From contig JAOPTR010000007.1 of assembly GCA_051531935.1 (NCBI GenBank), forward strand, positions 372,001 through 436,000: a stretch of 64,000 nt of DNA. Direction: 5' to 3'. The notes beneath the pieces are model-generated. The model worked only from the letters and a program-made list of their open reading frames with translations. It searched no databases and was not told where the DNA came from. This DNA is from OCS116 sp051531935. Its GTDB lineage: Bacteria > Pseudomonadota > Alphaproteobacteria > Rhizobiales > OSC116. This document shows positions 61,865 through 64,000 of the stretch, in pieces. Within the stretch, counting starts at the first letter, position 1; every line of letters begins with the position of its first letter. The position numbers and the translations under genes are program-made.

Positions 61865-62353
61865 ATGAAACCTGTGATAAATGTTGATGAATTAAAATAT
61901 GAAGATGATGGGGAGAATGCAGCTGGCAGGCACGCGCGATTTGCGCCAAGTATAGGCGCTAAACAATTGGGCTATAGCATAGCCATTTGCCCGCCTGGAA
62001 AATCGACTTGTCCATTCCATAACCATAGACGTAATGAAGAAATGTTTATGGTTTTAGAAGGTACAGGCCTTTTGCGGTTTGGAGCGGACGAATATCCACT
62101 GCGCCCGCATGACATCATCGCATGCCCTGCAGGTGACCAAACTGTGGCTCATGAAATTATCAATACAGGTGATGTTGACCTTAAATATTTAGCCATGAGT
62201 ACCATGTTTCCAGATGAAGTCTGTGAATATCCAGACTCGGGCAAGGTTGGTGTTTATGTGGGTGAAGCCGGTAATCGCTTTAGGCGTTTATACAATATAG
62301 ACAGTGACGTTGAATATTATGAAGGTGAAGATAATGAGAGATTATATAAATAA
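61865..62353 (+). CDS. Cupin domain protein inside the cobalamin cluster
   Basis: A 162-residue cytoplasmic cupin. The first motif is CPFHNHRRNEEMFMVLEGTG, with the second around DIIACPAGDQTVAHEI, giving His, His, Glu and His ligands in the usual order. Such proteins are often annotated as acting on sugars or small acids; its partner is unknown. It lies on the + strand between two halves of the - strand cobalamin operon, and its 3' end overlaps cobK by 37 bp. A weak AAGG lies 7 bp before the ATG. Confidence 0.8.
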   Translation: MKPVINVDELKYEDDGENAAGRHARFAPSIGAKQLGYSIAICPPGKSTCPFHNHRRNEEMFMVLEGTGLLRFGADEYPLRPHDIIACPAGDQTVAHEIINTGDVDLKYLAMSTMFPDEVCEYPDSGKVGVYVGEAGNRFRRLYNIDSDVEYYEGEDNERLYK

Positions 62354-63060
62354 TCTTCGACCTCTTTGGCTGTGAAAAATTGTAACTTATGCGGCGAGCT
62401 TGGCTGAGACAGCATGAAGATAGCAATGCCTTGTTTTATTGCCGCATCTATCTTGGCTGCTTTTTTATGTCCGCCACTGTTTTTGCAAACCAGATGCGTG
62501 ATTTTGTTTTGTTCCATTAGGTTCATTTCATCTTCCAACTTATATGGTGGCCGGGAAAGTGAAATTTTGAAATTGGATGGTAGTTTATTATTTGCGAGAT
62601 TGGGTTGCTCAATCATGCGCGCAAGAATAGGCTGCTTTAATTGCAGAAATGGAATGATATTTTTACTGCCAATGGTGAGGAAAATAACGGCATCTTTTGG
62701 CAGGGCTTTGATGAGATTATCTTGATCTGTGAATTCTTGAGCGCCTTTGACTTCCCATGCTTTGCGGGCGAATTGAATGATGGGCATGCTGGCTTGATGG
62801 CAAGCCGCGATGGCGTTTTTGCTGATGTTAATGGCAAATGGATGCGTGGCATCTATGCAAATATCGAACTGATTGGTATTTAAATAGGCGAAAAGCCCCG
62901 CTGCCCCGCCAAACCCGCCTCTATTAATTTTACAGTTTTTGGGCAGGACTGCAGCTTGGGTTGAACCAGCTATCGAATAGGTGATTTGATGTTTTTTGGC
63001 CAATCGCTCGGCCAGTTGCCGCGCCATTTTAACCCCGCCTAAAATAAGTATTTTTTGCAT
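62317..63060 (-). CDS. cobK: Precorrin-6A reductase
   Basis: A 247-residue NADPH-dependent reductase that makes precorrin-6B. ILILGGVKMARQLAERLA at the start is the Rossmann-like glycine motif, and FDICIDATHPFAINISKNAI, IQFARKAWEV and HLVCKNSGGHKKAAKIDAAI follow the CobK/CbiJ pattern. It overlaps the cbiD stop by one base (TAATG) at its start. Its end overlaps the convergent cupin by 37 bp, so transcription from this unit may stop near here, leaving cbiX to be started separately. Confidence 0.93.
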   Translation of the reverse strand: MQKILILGGVKMARQLAERLAKKHQITYSIAGSTQAAVLPKNCKINRGGFGGAAGLFAYLNTNQFDICIDATHPFAINISKNAIAACHQASMPIIQFARKAWEVKGAQEFTDQDNLIKALPKDAVIFLTIGSKNIIPFLQLKQPILARMIEQPNLANNKLPSNFKISLSRPPYKLEDEMNLMEQNKITHLVCKNSGGHKKAAKIDAAIKQGIAIFMLSQPSSPHKLQFFTAKEVEDYLYNLSLSSPS

Positions 63061-64000
63061 TATTTGCCCTCAATATGGGCAATGACATTGCCTTGCCTGT
63101 CGGTGATGAGTATGTCGATTTTCACCTCTGGCTGTTTGGCGATGTTATTCGCTTCGGCGAGCGCTAATTTTGCGATGTGTGAGGCAATGGCAATGTTGGA
63201 ATTTTGGGCAATATTTAGAACTTCTAATGCTGTGTTGGCGTTTTTGACCTTTGTGCATATTGATGGGGTTGCATCGAGTGATTTGAATTGGGAGGCCATC
63301 CATTCGAAATCTACCTGACTGCGGGACGAATGTAGGTCTCGAAAGCCCATTGCTAGCTTGGTGATTTTGGCAAAGCCACCTGCGATTGTAGCTTTGGGTA
63401 CAGGGTTTTGGCGTATATATTTAAGCAAACCTCCGACAAAGTCGCCCATATCCATAAGCGCGATTTCGGGCAGGTTATGAAATTTGGCAACTGCTGTTTC
63501 ACTAGTGCTGCCTGTGCTGCCTGCAATGTGTTGAATGCCTGCAGCGCGGGCTACATCGACACCGCGGTGGATGGAGGCAATCCATGCGCTACAAGAAAAA
63601 GGATGCACAACGCCTGTTGTGCCTAAAATAGAAAGACCGCCGACAATGCCTAGACGTGGGTTCCATGTTTGTTGCGCAATGGTTTCTCCATCGGGAATGC
63701 TGATGCAGATTTGGACATCAGCCGCTACATTATATTGTTGTGCCAATTGCTGAATGGCATCGGACATTAATTTGCGGGGGATGGGGTTAATGGCCGCTTT
63801 ACCAACCTCAATTGGCAAACCTGCGCGGGTGACTGTGCCAACGCCTTCACCTGCGCTAAACTGAATGCCAGTGTTTTTTTGCCCCCATTTAACTTCGGAA
63901 ATAATCAGCGCGCCATGGGTGACGTCTGGGTCATCACCCGCGTCTTTAATAATGGCTGCGGTTGCATAATTTTCGCCCAAACCTTCCATTGCCAGTGCAA
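63060..64000 (-). CDS. cbiD: Cobalt-precorrin-5B C1-methyltransferase CbiD (5' end outside window)
   Basis: A 313-residue visible part of CbiD, the C1 methylase of the oxygen-independent route, which in some genomes replaces CobF of the oxygen-dependent route. The frame is open to the right edge, and the missing N terminus (about 60 residues with RRGWTTGACAAAA-like motif) must lie beyond it. Visible signatures: KDAGDDPDVTHGALI, NPIPRKLM, GGLSILGTTGVVHPFS and GSTGSTSE. The stop overlaps cobK. Other early-pathway genes are probably upstream on the same strand. Confidence 0.93.
   Translation of the reverse strand, partial: ALAMEGLGENYATAAIIKDAGDDPDVTHGALIISEVKWGQKNTGIQFSAGEGVGTVTRAGLPIEVGKAAINPIPRKLMSDAIQQLAQQYNVAADVQICISIPDGETIAQQTWNPRLGIVGGLSILGTTGVVHPFSCSAWIASIHRGVDVARAAGIQHIAGSTGSTSETAVAKFHNLPEIALMDMGDFVGGLLKYIRQNPVPKATIAGGFAKITKLAMGFRDLHSSRSQVDFEWMASQFKSLDATPSICTKVKNANTALEVLNIAQNSNIAIASHIAKLALAEANNIAKQPEVKIDILITDRQGNVIAHIEGK

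Overview
The window looks like chromosomal DNA of an AT-rich, probably free-living alphaproteobacterium. The evidence is family content: DUF2336, DUF2852 and DUF2946 proteins, an alphaproteobacterial-type flagellin, a CelD/BcsL-like acetyltransferase pair, and an oxygen-adapted (CobN-type) cobalamin gene set. Candidate Irr, CtrA, DnaA and NrdR sites fit this. I see no insertion sequences, phage genes, CRISPR arrays, rRNA or tRNA genes, so it reads as ordinary backbone with a large biosynthetic cluster. I cannot name the genus.

Region 1 (1-23 kb) is a mixed metabolic and transport region. It holds a phosphoglucomutase tail, a PEBP-like protein, an HSL-type esterase, a zinc alcohol dehydrogenase, a DUF6544-like protein, an aldehyde dehydrogenase, a Gfo/Idh/MocA oxidoreductase, a lone flagellin and RsgA. 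Next come a GNAT enzyme, an amino-acid ABC binding protein and permease without an ATPase, a Kef-type K+ efflux pair and a MATE exporter. An operon follows with a TetR-family regulator carrying two DNA-binding domains, a rifampicin-phosphotransferase-like enzyme and a small permease. A copC-copD-cytochrome c operon and a DsbA-family protein close the region.

Region 2 (23-41 kb) holds class I ribonucleotide reductase (nrdA, nrdB). Its upstream region carries a NrdR-type operator pair and a consensus DnaA box. Then come ACT and cupin proteins and a DUF2946/PepSY pair behind an Irr-like iron box. Two tandem CelD/BcsL-like acetyltransferases follow, downstream of two CtrA-type boxes and separated by two perfect inverted repeats. 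glnK-amtB comes next, preceded by a sigma-54-like element. The region ends with DUF2336, YihY, a DUF1643-like protein, a DUF1579-like protein and an RND/MMPL exporter.

Region 3 (41-64 kb) is a cobalamin cluster in several transcription units. The + strand has cobQ and cobU-cobW-cobN-cobO. The - strand has cobT-cobS, cbiD-cobK, and cbiX-cobH-cobL-cobI-(cbiG/cobJ)-cobM. Together they cover most of corrin ring construction, cobalt insertion, adenosylation and nucleotide-loop assembly. The set mixes late-cobalt genes (CobN, CobK, CobL, CobH, CobI, CobM) with early-cobalt-type genes (CbiX, CbiD, CbiG). A solute-symporter-type hybrid histidine kinase and a convergent LuxR-type response regulator, resembling the CrbS/CrbR acetate-switch pair, sit in the middle of the cluster. 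No canonical cobalamin riboswitch was seen by eye.
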